43,838 nt of DNA from Salisapilia sapeloensis (GCA_023334545.1 JAADVB010000161.1:1-43838); one strand, 5' to 3'; shown: positions 19,224-29,126, numbered from the stretch's first letter. A program made the numbers and translations. Notes: generated by a model not told the origin, from the letters alone.

Positions 19224-21764
19224 TCAAACCTCTCCTTCCCCATCTTCCTTCCCATCCACGTCAATACGGTGTCCACTCACGACTTCTGAAAACGCTTGCG
19301 TACGTAGTAGCATCTTGTAGAACGACATATCCTCTTCCTTTCTTAATGCGAGAAATTCCTTCTCGTCAAAGATCACGACAGACTCATTCGTATCACCTAC
19401 GACAAGACATGCAGTCGTATGATCCTGCAAGAGACTCGATAGGAGCTCCAGACACACCATCTGCACACTCTTCTCCACCTCCACTTGTGTGGTCTGTGTC
19501 TTGTCCACGCCATCCAAATCGACTCGAGATGGAAAAACAAGTCTATCCATCTCCGTCTTGGCTTGTTCGAATACTCGAGGGAGGTACACGACCTCTCGTT
19601 CGTCCACATCTTCCTGCAGACCAAGACCTCTCCACTTGACTCGCGTTCGACCAGTGTACTCGAGCGTCCCCTTGTCTAGATCGACCACGAGGTAGAAACC
19701 TCTTGTCGGGAGGAGAGATCGAGACGCAAAGGCACTGTGGACACCTACGAGGATCGGTGTCGGACACTCGAGATATGACAGCAGAGGCTGCGGAAGGACA
19801 GGAGCGTAGACGTGGCACCACGAGAATGGACGCAAGAGACTCCTCAAAGCTTCCGAGCACGTCGTCAGCAACGAGTAGTGGCTAGACACGAACACGATGC
19901 TAGCCTCGAGTAATGCACTCGCAAGTACTTGGAGCGTCAAGGCACTTCCGAGGTGATATAGGAGAGGAAGGAACGAGACGTCGACGTCAAACATACTAGT
20001 CGGCAGAGAGACGTCGTGGTCGTATAACGCCGCTAGTCGGTCGTGACTAAAGACATCCGTCGCATCCATCTCCCGTACGTGCGTCGCGAGGATCGAGCGA
20101 AGGGAGTTCACGAGTGGACGTCGAGATACTAGACATACACCTTTTGCAATGTAAAAGTCATCTCCGTGACCAAGAGACATGGCTTCGTACGTCAAGTAGA
20201 CACATCCATAGATGCAATCGCCCAGACCACTCTGTTGGAACGGAAAGATGACATCCGACGGACGTTTCGCACCTGTCGACATCATGATCTGATCATCCGG
20301 AACAAGAAACGCACGAACTCTACTCTCTATCTCCTTCTCTTCCTCCGTCTTCGATACGACTGGATTCGAGACTGTCAACAACATCAGACTAGATGACGGC
20401 CGCCCATCCTCCTCTCTCTCGACAAACGTTGCAAACGTCAGGATACTGTCAATCGATCGAGTACTCTCCTGTCTCTGCTTCACCTCCACATGCGGACGAT
20501 AGTGCACCTGTAGTCCATCCGGCAGATCGATGAGTCGAATGATGCTCTCGAGATCCAGCGCCACATGCTCCTTGTTTTCCATCGCCAGATGCGATTCCGA
20601 GTCTCGTATCGCGATACGATACAAGTCGCTCTTCATAAAGCGATCGTACCAGGACGAACGCAGCATAACAAAGATCTCTTGCTGCGCTCGATCGAACAAC
20701 TGTCGCTGTCGATCGACGCGGCCACTCTCCGCCGCTAGGTACAAGTCGTTCTTGGTACCTAACGACATGGCTTGACTCTCGCCCTGTGCTTTTGCTGCTA
20801 AAGCCTTTGCAAACGACCAGAATGGACCTTGTCTACCTGCATCTACTAAAGGTTTCAAAACGTATTCGACATGCAGCCAAAAGTACAAATCAAAGTGCTG
20901 CCGACTCTGCATCAAAAACAATAAAAAGTAGTGCGCGGCACGTGGTTCGGATAGGACCTTGTCGAGCGGCACGGCAGGCGCGTCGTTCTCGGTGGCTAAC
21001 AGCATCTCGAGGTACTCGGTGCTCTTGAGGAATGGAGGCAATTGCTCCTGAGATAGACGCATACTAGCTAACTTTTGCACTGGAAGGAAGCCATCTAGCA
21101 CCTGACTAGCATCCTGCAGCTTCTCTCGGACGTGTGCCTCGAGCTCCGGTGTCGTCTCGAGCGTAGAGCAGATCTCGAACTCGGAAGTCGTATCCAAGTA
21201 CTTTTGCCAGATCTTACGACTCTGATCCGTACGTTTATCTTGCGGAACGAGACGCAGTTGGTCGATCTCGAGGAGGAAGAGTAAGACTTGATGGAAATTC
21301 GCATTCTCTTCGTTATGGGACAGCCATTGGAGCAGGTATGGAAGTTTCTTCGGGTCTCGAACGATCTCGTCTAGTGTGAGAGGTACGTGGCCTTGCAACT
21401 GATTGATATTCGCGTCCGAGAGGAGAGATCGAGCTTGGAATTTGCGTGTCAATCGATCTTTAAGAGGGACGAGAGGAGGAAAGGGAGAGACAGAAGGAGG
21501 AGAACGAGGGTTACTAGGACTAGCACGACTCTTGGGCCACTGGAGCTTGGTTGTAGGGAACAGTTTGCGTAATTTGGCGGCGGACATGTCCGATAGCTGA
21601 GGCGTACGGAGGAACGAAGGAGAGGACTTGGCTCCGCCTCCTGAAGTAGGTGATAGTACGTGCGACTCATCTTCACTGGCAGATGTATTGGAAGGGTTCT
21701 GCTTTCCTTCCTCATTCTTTTTATCGTCGCCAAATAGCCATGCATCGAGCCCTACGCGACGCAT
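19224..21764 (-). CDS. RGS-RGS-DENN domain fusion protein
   Basis: A single 846-aa exon starts at an ATG at 21764. Residues 1-115 are disordered and Ser/Pro-rich. Two RGS-like helical bundles follow: about 130-255 (VPLTLDEIVRDPKKLPYLLQ, with HNEENANFHQVLLFLLEID) and 267-388 (VLSEPRAAHYFLLFLMQSRQ to SDLYRIAIRD). From about 430 onward the protein reads as DENN: an uDENN part with GLGDCIYGCVYLTYEAM and AKGVCLVSRRPLVNSLRSIL, a cDENN core with LASALLEASIVFVSSHYSLL and RPFSWCHVYAPVLPQPLLSY, then a dDENN-like tail. RGS domains accelerate G-alpha GTPases; DENN domains are Rab GEFs. The fusion implies a link from G-protein signals to membrane traffic, but that is inference. Stops of this gene and TIMELESS are 40 bp apart. 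Confidence 0.85.
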   Translation of the reverse strand: MRRVGLDAWLFGDDKKNEEGKQNPSNTSASEDESHVLSPTSGGGAKSSPSFLRTPQLSDMSAAKLRKLFPTTKLQWPKSRASPSNPRSPPSVSPFPPLVPLKDRLTRKFQARSLLSDANINQLQGHVPLTLDEIVRDPKKLPYLLQWLSHNEENANFHQVLLFLLEIDQLRLVPQDKRTDQSRKIWQKYLDTTSEFEICSTLETTPELEAHVREKLQDASQVLDGFLPVQKLASMRLSQEQLPPFLKSTEYLEMLLATENDAPAVPLDKVLSEPRAAHYFLLFLMQSRQHFDLYFWLHVEYVLKPLVDAGRQGPFWSFAKALAAKAQGESQAMSLGTKNDLYLAAESGRVDRQRQLFDRAQQEIFVMLRSSWYDRFMKSDLYRIAIRDSESHLAMENKEHVALDLESIIRLIDLPDGLQVHYRPHVEVKQRQESTRSIDSILTFATFVEREEDGRPSSSLMLLTVSNPVVSKTEEEKEIESRVRAFLVPDDQIMMSTGAKRPSDVIFPFQQSGLGDCIYGCVYLTYEAMSLGHGDDFYIAKGVCLVSRRPLVNSLRSILATHVREMDATDVFSHDRLAALYDHDVSLPTSMFDVDVSFLPLLYHLGSALTLQVLASALLEASIVFVSSHYSLLTTCSEALRSLLRPFSWCHVYAPVLPQPLLSYLECPTPILVGVHSAFASRSLLPTRGFYLVVDLDKGTLEYTGRTRVKWRGLGLQEDVDEREVVYLPRVFEQAKTEMDRLVFPSRVDLDGVDKTQTTQVEVEKSVQMVCLELLSSLLQDHTTACLVVGDTNESVVIFDEKEFLALRKEEDMSFYKMLLRTQAFSEVVSGHRIDVDGKEDGEGEV

Positions 21765-21931
21765 ACTCGCCGTCGACTCTCTCTCTCTCGATCGGTTTTA
21801 GATAGCTTCATTTTCGTATTTTTATAGTTATATCAGGGTGTTGTTTTATAAAATACATTTGTTAGACGAGAGGATAATGGTACTTGGATATAGCAACAAA
21901 GCATGTGGACACTAAATTCGCAATTGGACCG

Positions 21932-22369
21932 ATGACGCAGCAAAAGGAAGTCTTGCGCCTCTATCGGAGCATCCTGCAGCTCCACAGACAAAAGCTACCA
22001 CCTCACATGCGTGTACTTGGTGATAGATACGTCCGGTATGTCTCTATCTACTTGATATCGTTCTATCTCGTCTGAAACGAGCAAACTGGACTCGTGTAGA
22101 GATGAATTCAAGCGTCATAAGAATGCAGCAGACCACTTTGTCCCCATGTTTCTCCAGGAATGGCAACAGTACGAGCAGATGATGGCGCAAAAGAAAGACA
22201 AGGTAAGTTACGTAGCCTATGCAAGTCCATGTAGACACTGAACAGACGTGTGGACTAGTTTGGACAAGAACTATCGGCGCAAGACAAGAAGCTCATGGAC
22301 GACCAGCAAAGGGACAACCTTCAATCTTTACACGACGCAGCCAACGCCGTCGGAGAGTCCATCAAATAA
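21932..22369 (+). CDS. SDHAF3: Succinate dehydrogenase assembly factor 3 (ACN9, LYR family)
   Basis: SDHAF3 helps mature the iron-sulfur subunit of respiratory complex II in the mitochondrial matrix. Three short exons (21932-22035, 22100-22202, 22259-22369) join in frame to 105 aa; no exon exceeds 37 codons, so the gene is easily missed. The LYR motif appears as VLRLYRSILQLHRQKLP, followed by family-specific LGDRYVR-DEFKRHKNA across the first junction, and FLQEWQQYEQMM. The start ATG is the first in frame and is only 5 codons before the LYR motif, so the usual mitochondrial presequence is short or absent, or another exon lies upstream. Its stop is 13 bp from the convergent next gene. Confidence 0.88.
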
Positions 22370-22382
22370 AACCTAGACTGTC

Positions 22383-23639
22383 CTATTGCTCACTAGACCT
22401 CCCTCTTCCTCTTCCTCGTCCTCTTCCTCGTCCACCTCGACCCCTGCCTCGGCTTCTACCTCGAGCATGCGTCTCGCCTCCTCGTCCTGATGAAGTAGCT
22501 TCCGTCGGAGCTGGCGGCATACCACCCGGCACGAATTCTTTCGACGTAGCACTCAACTGCTTCGCCGGCAACGGTGCATCTTCTTTCTTCTCCTGCTTTG
22601 GCTTCGGCTTCGGCTTCGGCTGCTTCACATCCTTTTCCTCCTTCTTGCCACTGTTTCCTTTCTTATTGCCACTCTTTTCTTGCTTCTTGCCACTCTTTTC
22701 CTCCTTTTTGCCATTGTTTTCATCCTTTTTGCCACTGTTTTCTTTCTTACTGCCACTCTTCTCTTGCTTCCTGCCTTTGTCTTTCTCCTTCTTGCCACCC
22801 TTTGCTTTCTCTTTTCCTTTCTCTTTCCTTTCACTCTTCGGAGATGCTTCTTCTGCTGATGGCTTCTTGGCTTTCTCTTGCAACGGTTTCTCTTTCGTAG
22901 CTACCTTGGATGACGTCTACCAATCCCATAAGTACAACGTAGAAGGCATGGACTCAAAACATGGTACCGAGTGCTTGGGTACGACAAAGTCGGCGAAAGG
23001 AGGCGGGGGATCCGCCTTGTCCGCCCCGGTCAGTCGCGTCTTCTCCTTGAGTTCCTATTGGCTGTGCATGAGATAAGCATACAAACGCCAAGTTATACTC
23101 GTCTACCTTGCTCGCCTTCCACGACGTATAGATCGTCTGAACTCGACCACCAATGACTTGGCAGCTATCTTCCGTCAGCAGCAACTTGCCATTGCGAACA
23201 GGACACTGCTCGATCTTCACTTTCGTCCCTGGAGCTGTCAATACCCTATATACGAATTATAAGAGCTGCTCATTGCATACACACGAGCTACCTACGTGAG
23301 CTGAGGAATGGGAGCAAGTCCAATGCCAGTGATACGCTGGCTCCCATCTACTAGCCGTACTTGGAGCACCTGAGGCTGCAACCCTGGCTGGTTTTGTCGC
23401 GTAGATGGCTGGGCGATATTTCGCACCGTCAGCACCTGCAGAATGATCGGACCTGGGATCATCTTCTCCTGCTGGAGACTCGTCGGCAGCACCGGGTCTG
23501 TCCATTTCCGTAGATCTGAATTTAAAGCATCCTTATAGACCTTTTCAACGTCCTTTACACTGTCATCATCATACGCTTCTAGGAAAGAAGAGGGCACATG
23601 TAGCCCTCGAGCTGCTAAAGTACTTTGCGTTCGTTCCAT
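22383..23639 (-). CDS. TDRD3/RMI1-type OB-fold protein with Lys/Glu heptad repeats and RG-rich tail
   Basis: Exons are 23639-23296, 23245-23107, 23054-22968 and 22916-22383, with introns of 50, 52 and 51 nt; the product is 367 aa. Residues 1-190 match the DUF1767/OB-fold of TDRD3 and RMI1, the partners of type IA topoisomerase III. Examples are IPGPIILQVLTVRNIAQPST, LRLQ-like VLQVRLVDGSQRITGI, LTAPGTKVKIEQ and VRNGKLLLTEDSCQVIGGRV, ending in DPPPPFADFV. The remainder is Lys/Glu-rich with six seven-residue repeats (SGKKEEK type) and a final run of RG dipeptides. No Tudor or UBA domain is visible. Binding to a Top3 enzyme and to RNA through the RG tail is inferred. TDRD3-like is favoured over RMI1 because of the RG tail. 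Confidence 0.8.
22632..22757 (-). repeat. Six tandem 21-bp coding repeats (Ser-Gly-Lys-Lys heptads)
   Basis: On the minus strand six consecutive seven-codon units encode SGSKKEN, SGKKDEN, NGKKEEK, SGKKQEK, SGNKKGN and SGKKEEK. They lie between the OB-fold domain and the RG tail of the TDRD3/RMI1-like protein and keep frame, so expansion or contraction would not break it. Confidence 0.9.
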
Positions 23640-23682
23640 GAATATGAAAAAGTATACAAAAAACAAGTGTATTTCTTCTGCG

Positions 23683-24039
23683 TTATTCCTCCTCGAGCAA
23701 GGCGCGTAGACGACCTTGGTACTCCTTCCGGTTCTCTACCAAGTCACACACATGCTTGTCGACCATATCTCGCGCATAGAATAATCGACGCGTCCGACGG
23801 GCATACTCTTCGCTCACGACCTCTTCCTGCGCATGGATCTTTAGGAGCTGCAGTGTCGGTTTCCGACGTACGTACGCATCCGCTCCTGCAGCGTAGTCGA
23901 TCTCTGGGATCACCATCGCCCGTTGGATTCGCTCGGCCTCGTCTCCAAACCTCTTTTTCGTATATTGCTCCCACGGCGCACTGCCACGTGACGGAGCATG
24001 TAGCTTTAGGAAGCGTTCTAGCGTAGTCGACTTCTCCAT
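23683..24039 (-). CDS. Conserved-looking hypothetical protein, 118 aa
   Basis: I do not recognise this small protein. From the ATG at 24039 it is one exon, predicted largely alpha-helical, rich in Arg, Glu and aromatic residues (WEQYTKKRFGDEAERIQRAM; RRTRRLFYARDMVDKHVCDL), with no signal peptide or TM segment and a terminal acidic LLEEE. The residue pattern and clean frame between two real genes (43 and 61 bp away on the same strand) favour a genuine gene. A small mitochondrial ribosomal or complex-assembly protein is one possibility, without direct support. Confidence 0.65.
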   Translation of the reverse strand: MEKSTTLERFLKLHAPSRGSAPWEQYTKKRFGDEAERIQRAMVIPEIDYAAGADAYVRRKPTLQLLKIHAQEEVVSEEYARRTRRLFYARDMVDKHVCDLVENRKEYQGRLRALLEEE

Positions 24040-24100
24040 GCAAGTAGATGACAAGATCGATGTGAAACCACCATATATTGTTCTGCTCTTTCCGCCGACA

Positions 24101-25355
24101 CTAGGCTATGCCTGTCTGTGGGATGTCGTAGCGCCAGACGACGGCGGCGTCCGAGCACGCGATCATAGTTTGTCCGTCGCGACTGAAGCTCACCTGGCGG
24201 ATCGTATCCTTTGAGCTCGGGTGCATCAGCTTGCACATTGGCCGCTCGGACTCGGCATCAAGGTCAAAGACGCTAATTACGCCCTTGCGATTGCCTACTG
24301 CCATGACCTCTAGCTGCGAATCTAAATCGAACTTGATGAACCACAGCGTCGCGTCCTTGAACTGGAACTCGCGCAGGACCGTGACGGCATGGACACCTCG
24401 CGACGGATTTGGTTTCCACCACGTGACCTTGTTGCTTGTGCTTTTCGACAGGATGATATCTCCAGTCATACGGACGCAGTCGACATAGTCCGAGTGGACT
24501 TTGGACGTCCCAAACGACGGGACTTGGACGAATTTCGTCGGAAATGGCCGTCCAGTCGGTGTCGGATCTGTGTAACTCTTTCGAATGACGGACTGGAGAC
24601 CCTCGTCCTCTAGATCCCAGATCTTGACTGTATTGTCCATCCCAGAGGACACGAAACAAGAACCTTTCAAATGGACATCTAGACTCAACACTTCGTCCCG
24701 ATGGCCGTTATGCCCGGCAAAGACAGCGACACAGACACCGGATAGCACATTCCACATACGAATACTCTCGTCTTTACTAGCTGAGAAAAGGAGACTCGGG
24801 TCCATCGGATGGAACTTGAGCTCGTTCACTGAGTTCCCGTGGCCGGACAGGACCGTCACGACCTGCTGGCTGATCACGTTGATCACTTTGATGTGGCCTC
24901 GGAAGCCGGCGAACGCAAGAAGAGGTGCGCCAGAGACAACATCCTCTGACCACGAGCACGCAAAGAAGTGCTCTTCACTATCTTCGTCCACAAACACCTG
25001 CAAGACGCCGATCATTCCGTCCTCTTTGCATTCGTAGATGGTCACCTGCATACGACCGTAAGGCTAGAGAGTTGATACATCCGATAGAGTATATACTCGA
25101 TTGGCGCCCACTGCCGCAAAGATGTGTTGGTATGCAGGAAGGACGTTGCAGAAAGCGACGCAATAGATGGCATTTCCATGGTCCTCTCGAACATACGCTA
25201 TACACGGCGATTAGTACCCTGTCAGCGCTCTTTCGAGCTTATAGAGTACAAGAGTATCGATACGGCTTCTTCCGCAGCCGTTGTGCTAGTGGAACCTGCG
25301 ACGAAAGCACATTGAGCTCTCCCTGACCGTTCGGACCTGCCCCGCTCATCTCCAT
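24101..25355 (-). CDS. EED: Polycomb protein EED/ESC (PRC2 WD40 subunit)
   Basis: EED is the H3K27me3-reading, allosteric subunit of the PRC2 methyltransferase. Exons are 25355-25250, 25197-25097 and 25045-24101 (introns 52 and 51 nt), giving 383 aa. Homology runs from REDHGNAIYCVAF through GANRVTIYECKEDG, then LLAFAGFRGHIKVINVI, GHGNSVNELKFHPMDPSLLF, KDESIRMWNV, GHRDEVLSLDVH and DYVDCVRMTGDIILSKS to DTIRQVSFSRDGQTMIA. Spacing matches animal EED throughout, forming a seven-blade WD40 propeller. By hand alignment the trimethyl-lysine cage positions are Tyr47, Phe97, Trp304 and Phe305, all aromatic. The start is the upstream of two close Met codons (MEMSG). Confidence 0.93.
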
Positions 25356-25481
25356 CCTTTTCCTGCTGGCCGAGCAAATAAAAAGATAATCTGATTATCT
25401 TTATACGTCAAAAGAAAAGAAAAAGAAAACACAATAAGTCGCAAACAAAGTACCAAGTCGTCCCCATGGCTACTTTCATTC

Positions 25482-26894
25482 CTACTCTTTCCGTTGAAGC
25501 TTCCTTCTTACTTTATACTCTGTCACAAAGACTGTGTAGACGATACGCTGGAGGTCCGCTTGCTTGAGCAGATCTGCATCACCTGTGCGCTGCGCGACCT
25601 GATACGCTGCTCGAACCAGCACAGCCTTGTCCATCTCCTCGTGCTTCATGGAAATTTGTTTGATCGCTCGCTTGTACTCTCGCAGTCGTAGTCGCCGATT
25701 ACGTCGCAACGCCATCATCTTCCTATACATGGCTATTTTCACTACTTTCCGCGACAGATTAAAGCCCAGTGGGACATTCACTTGGTTCGGTAGAATGTCC
25801 ACTAGCTCCTTGACTAGTTTCTTTCTAATGCGTTCCTTATCATCCCCAAAATCCACTCTCTTCTTCACAAACGACGTGATGATATTCTCCTGACACAAGA
25901 ATACAGGACGTCCATACTCGCTTACGTTTTTTTCCAAACGTTTTCGTAAGATCTCCCACGCCTGATCCACCTCCATTACACTCGGCTTGGAAGCATGCAT
26001 GCTCTCCATATGCCGTATCACTTCCTCCCGAACATGTTCCTTGGAAGCATTCGGATGTGTCGCCATCTCCACCTCCATCCAATGGACGTATGCTGGCACG
26101 TCCATCGGCGTATGCTGTGGACGCACGTGTCCGCCAAGAACGTGGTCCAACACCTCCCCCTCCAACGCATCCATCAGCTCATCCTCCAACACACTTGTAC
26201 TAGTTATACTACTCTCTCCTCTACTCCCGACCACCTCCTTCCGATCTAATGGTCGCGTATATGCTACTTGTCCTACAAACTGACGTTCATGTAATGTCGA
26301 CGGCGCGTCCTTGTCCGCCACGACGATGCTCTGAAAGCTTTGCTCACGCAGAGAATGGAGCTTAGTCATGTCTATTGATAGCTTGGGGACCTGTATCGCC
26401 GGATGGAGTCGAGCGTAGTAGAAGCGAAGATGAGGAGGAACGACGTGCGTGACGTTCGAACCTTGTCGCAAGGCAAAGTGCGCCCTTCGCAGCACCTTCC
26501 ACACTGGTGTCTCGCTCGGACACAGACGGATGGCAACCGCGGATTTATAAACATAGTCCATGTACTCGTCTTCCGACGCACCTAGCGCGTCTTCGAGAGA
26601 AAACGGCCGAGAGAAATAGTACGTCGTCCACCACGTTCGCTTCCGCCAATGCCGTTGCCACGTCGGATCGTGGTACTTGCGCTTCGAATGCGCGATAGTG
26701 GATGCCAACCGCGACCATAGCTGTTGGTTCTGAGGTCTATAAACTTCACTTCCGACCTTATCAAGTGCCGATGCAAGGATATCGACTGCCTGATCCAGAT
26801 CTACCATCTTGTTCCTCTGACATTTTTTCAACGCCATCAACGCTTCCATCGACAGTGGTTCTAGCTCCAGCCATCTACCACCTCCTTTAGACAT
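25482..26894 (-). CDS. Hypothetical protein, 470 aa
   Basis: I do not recognise a family. One uninterrupted exon from an ATG at 26894 encodes a helical, basic protein. Residues 1-60 carry repeated leucine helices; 60-105 are rich in Trp and Arg (WQRHWRKRTWWTTYYFSRPF); a central part contains hydrophobic and acidic patches around VLEDELMDALEGEVLDHVL; the last 110 residues are strongly basic (RRNRRLRLREYKRAIKQI) and may bind nucleic acid or sit in a ribosomal context. No signal peptide or TM segment is evident. Only 26 bp separate its start from the upstream stop on the same strand, and it sits just upstream of EED. Confidence 0.75.
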   Translation of the reverse strand: MSKGGGRWLELEPLSMEALMALKKCQRNKMVDLDQAVDILASALDKVGSEVYRPQNQQLWSRLASTIAHSKRKYHDPTWQRHWRKRTWWTTYYFSRPFSLEDALGASEDEYMDYVYKSAVAIRLCPSETPVWKVLRRAHFALRQGSNVTHVVPPHLRFYYARLHPAIQVPKLSIDMTKLHSLREQSFQSIVVADKDAPSTLHERQFVGQVAYTRPLDRKEVVGSRGESSITSTSVLEDELMDALEGEVLDHVLGGHVRPQHTPMDVPAYVHWMEVEMATHPNASKEHVREEVIRHMESMHASKPSVMEVDQAWEILRKRLEKNVSEYGRPVFLCQENIITSFVKKRVDFGDDKERIRKKLVKELVDILPNQVNVPLGFNLSRKVVKIAMYRKMMALRRNRRLRLREYKRAIKQISMKHEEMDKAVLVRAAYQVAQRTGDADLLKQADLQRIVYTVFVTEYKVRRKLQRKE

Positions 26895-26920
26895 GGACTT
26901 AAGTATCTACACGCTAGTCT

Positions 26921-28136
26921 CTACCTTTTGCACATCTCTACTTGCGTCTCGACGGAGGATGGCGCGTATCGCTCGAGGTACAATAGGTACATGCGTGGTC
27001 CATGCGGATCGGAAGGATTCGCATGGATAAAGTGCTCCAGGTAGTCACAAGCGACCTCTAGATCGCCTGCAAGCGTCAGGAGCTGGATGTAGTAGGAAAG
27101 GAAGAGAGATGAGTGAGGGGCTACAGACACGGCTCGACGGAAACAAGAGGCTGCGTCCTGATAAAGAAACGAGACGCCGATCGGACTCTTGTACTGGAAG
27201 CGAGAGACGAGCATCTCCTCTGCCTTGTCTGGTGTGGGACTCGCACCCATCCGATCCTCCTCATCTACCTCTGGAATAGGACGACTATCACTACTCTTTT
27301 CCGAACGAAGGAACTGGCGTAGCTCGGGAGATTCGATCAGCAGCAGCCAGTAGCAGAGCATGCCAAAGTCAGCACGCAGTCGGAGGTCGTCCGTCCCCAT
27401 CTACCTCTGTCTTAAAATACATGTAGAATGTAGAATATACAGTACACATACAGGCTCTAGGTCGTCCTTGTAGACCTTGTGGGCTTCGTAATAGTCACCT
27501 CGACCGACGTGCGTGTAGAAGAGCTCTTTCAGGAGATGCCATCTCTATCTTTCTTTTGAGTTTCTTTTCTTTTCCTTTCGGAGACATGTACATTACATTT
27601 AGATTCTTGTCGTCCAGAAATGTTTCCAAGAGCTCCACGACCTGATCGTCCGAAGAGCGGTCCTGTCGGACGATCTCTAGACTCGACTGTTCGTATCATC
27701 GAAACAAGTTAGACACGGTATCTCATCCGTCTTGATTATGTCTGTGTACCTGGATGCAGGTCGCTGGATGGAGATGATAGCGGTTATATAGACTCGACAG
27801 CACTTTGGCTGCACCTCCATAGTCTCGAGCGCCGAGGAGCTACCAAATGTCAATACGAACCTATAAGCCTGCTAGTATAAAAGCACGAACACGAGGGAGG
27901 AGGTGGCTCATAACATTTCGCATGCGAGACACTGGTGGTTTATCAAGCTCTGTGTGTGCGAAATGCCATCGGTGGTAGCTGAGGTAGGCTTTTTCACGAA
28001 GTTGCGTGCGTATGAATGGGTCTGCAGTATGCAGTGGCTTGTTGGCTGTCAGGAGCAAAGCACCATCTTCGTCGTCGGCTGTAGCACGCGACTGGAGTCG
28101 ATGACGCTCCAATAATCGCTCCGTCTTGTTGGCCAT
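26921..28136 (-). CDS. Helical-repeat (TPR-like) protein, possibly TAF1A-like Pol I factor subunit
   Basis: Five exons can be joined in frame: 28136-27891, 27839-27750, 27686-27597, 27523-27452 and 27400-26921, with introns of 51, 63, 73 and 51 nt, giving 325 aa. Helix pairs of TPR type recur, for example LLGARDYGGAAKVLSSLYNR, then YTHVGRGDYYEAHKVYKDDL. The last exon has LLTLAGDLEVACDYLEHFIH followed by NPSDPHGPRMYLLYLERYAP, which resembles the NPNAHIYLYNFL region of human TAF1A, a subunit of the SL1 factor for rRNA transcription. That resemblance is modest and remembered, so the function is tentative. The first in-frame ATG begins MANKTERLLERH; an upstream exon cannot be excluded. Confidence 0.65.
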
Positions 28137-28400
28137 TTCGTTGTTCGAGTCGTTGTTTTTATCTTCGTAATTTATCAAGCAGTAATCTACATTCGCATGC
28201 AAGACACTTTCGACAGTAGGAGCATAGTAGAGAATCTATATATACTAGTACATCCTAGTACATCAACCTCGAAAGCGTATCCGTCCCCATAGAGGTTCAT
28301 ACAAGGTGCATGCGTATAATGCATCTATAAACCTCTTCATGATATGCTTTACTTGGTTACTGTATAATTTAGACACAATATTCGACATCTAAAGTACAAA

Positions 28401-28906
28401 ATGGCTTCCTACGGGGGTACACGCGATCGACGGGAGCTCGACTTGCTCTTCACGACGCATGCGGGTGTTGCAGTATTCTCCGGAGCTCTCTGCTTCTTAC
28501 TCCCACACTCGCTACTCTCCCCTATCCTGGGAGATGCCAATAACACGCACTTTGCCCACGAGTTCGTTCGTTTATACGGTACTCGACTTGCATCTCTCGA
28601 CACGAATACAGACTAACTATCCAATTAGGCGCATTGACACTAGCCCAAGGATGGCTCGTGTGGCGCACGCGTCTCGTGAATGATGCGCTCATTCGTCGGA
28701 CATTCTGCCAAGCCTACTGCATCTGCTTCGCACTCCAGTCTATCGCGCTCATCCGAGCGCAGTTCAGTGCTCCTTCCGCCCACTCGGTCCTCCACTGGTT
28801 TAACATCCTGGCCTTAGGCGCCTTGGGCGCAGCCTACGGCTACTTCCTCTTGTTCCGTTCCATCAAAGCCTTTGAACTCCCTGGCGGCATCAAAGCAGAC
28901 ATTTAG
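28401..28906 (+). CDS. Small multi-pass membrane protein, 151 aa
   Basis: Two exons, 28401-28578 and 28629-28906, join in phase 1 across a 50-nt intron with a CTAAC branch point. Four hydrophobic segments are visible: around residues 20-41 (AGVAVFSGALCFLLPHSLLS), 60-76 (ALTLAQGWLVW), 86-106 (FCQAYCICFALQSIALI) and 118-138 (WFNILALGALGAAYGYFLLF). The N-terminus is short and polar; the tail ends GGIKADI. No signal peptide or catalytic motif is recognisable. I do not know the family; the arrangement resembles many uncharacterised four-TM proteins. Confidence 0.78.
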
Positions 28907-29126
28907 CATGTACACATCCACAAAAGTCTGTCTTACGTTAACAAATCTTCCATACACGTTGCTTCCATGTTGAAGATACTCGTTTCTACCATACTCGTCA
29001 TGTCCATGCACAAACTCAAGCGCCACAAGTACCTCTACTAAAACCATAAGAAAAAGTCAAGTAGATACGTAGGAAACATGCATCTATATTGGACAAAAAG
29101 AGAAAAAGAAAAAGAAAATGCTCGTA

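Noticed and set aside
22219-23076. 285-codon Phe/Leu/Pro-rich frame on the plus strand
   Set aside because: It is the shadow of the Lys/Glu repeats and RG tail on the minus strand and conflicts with the SDHAF3 exons.
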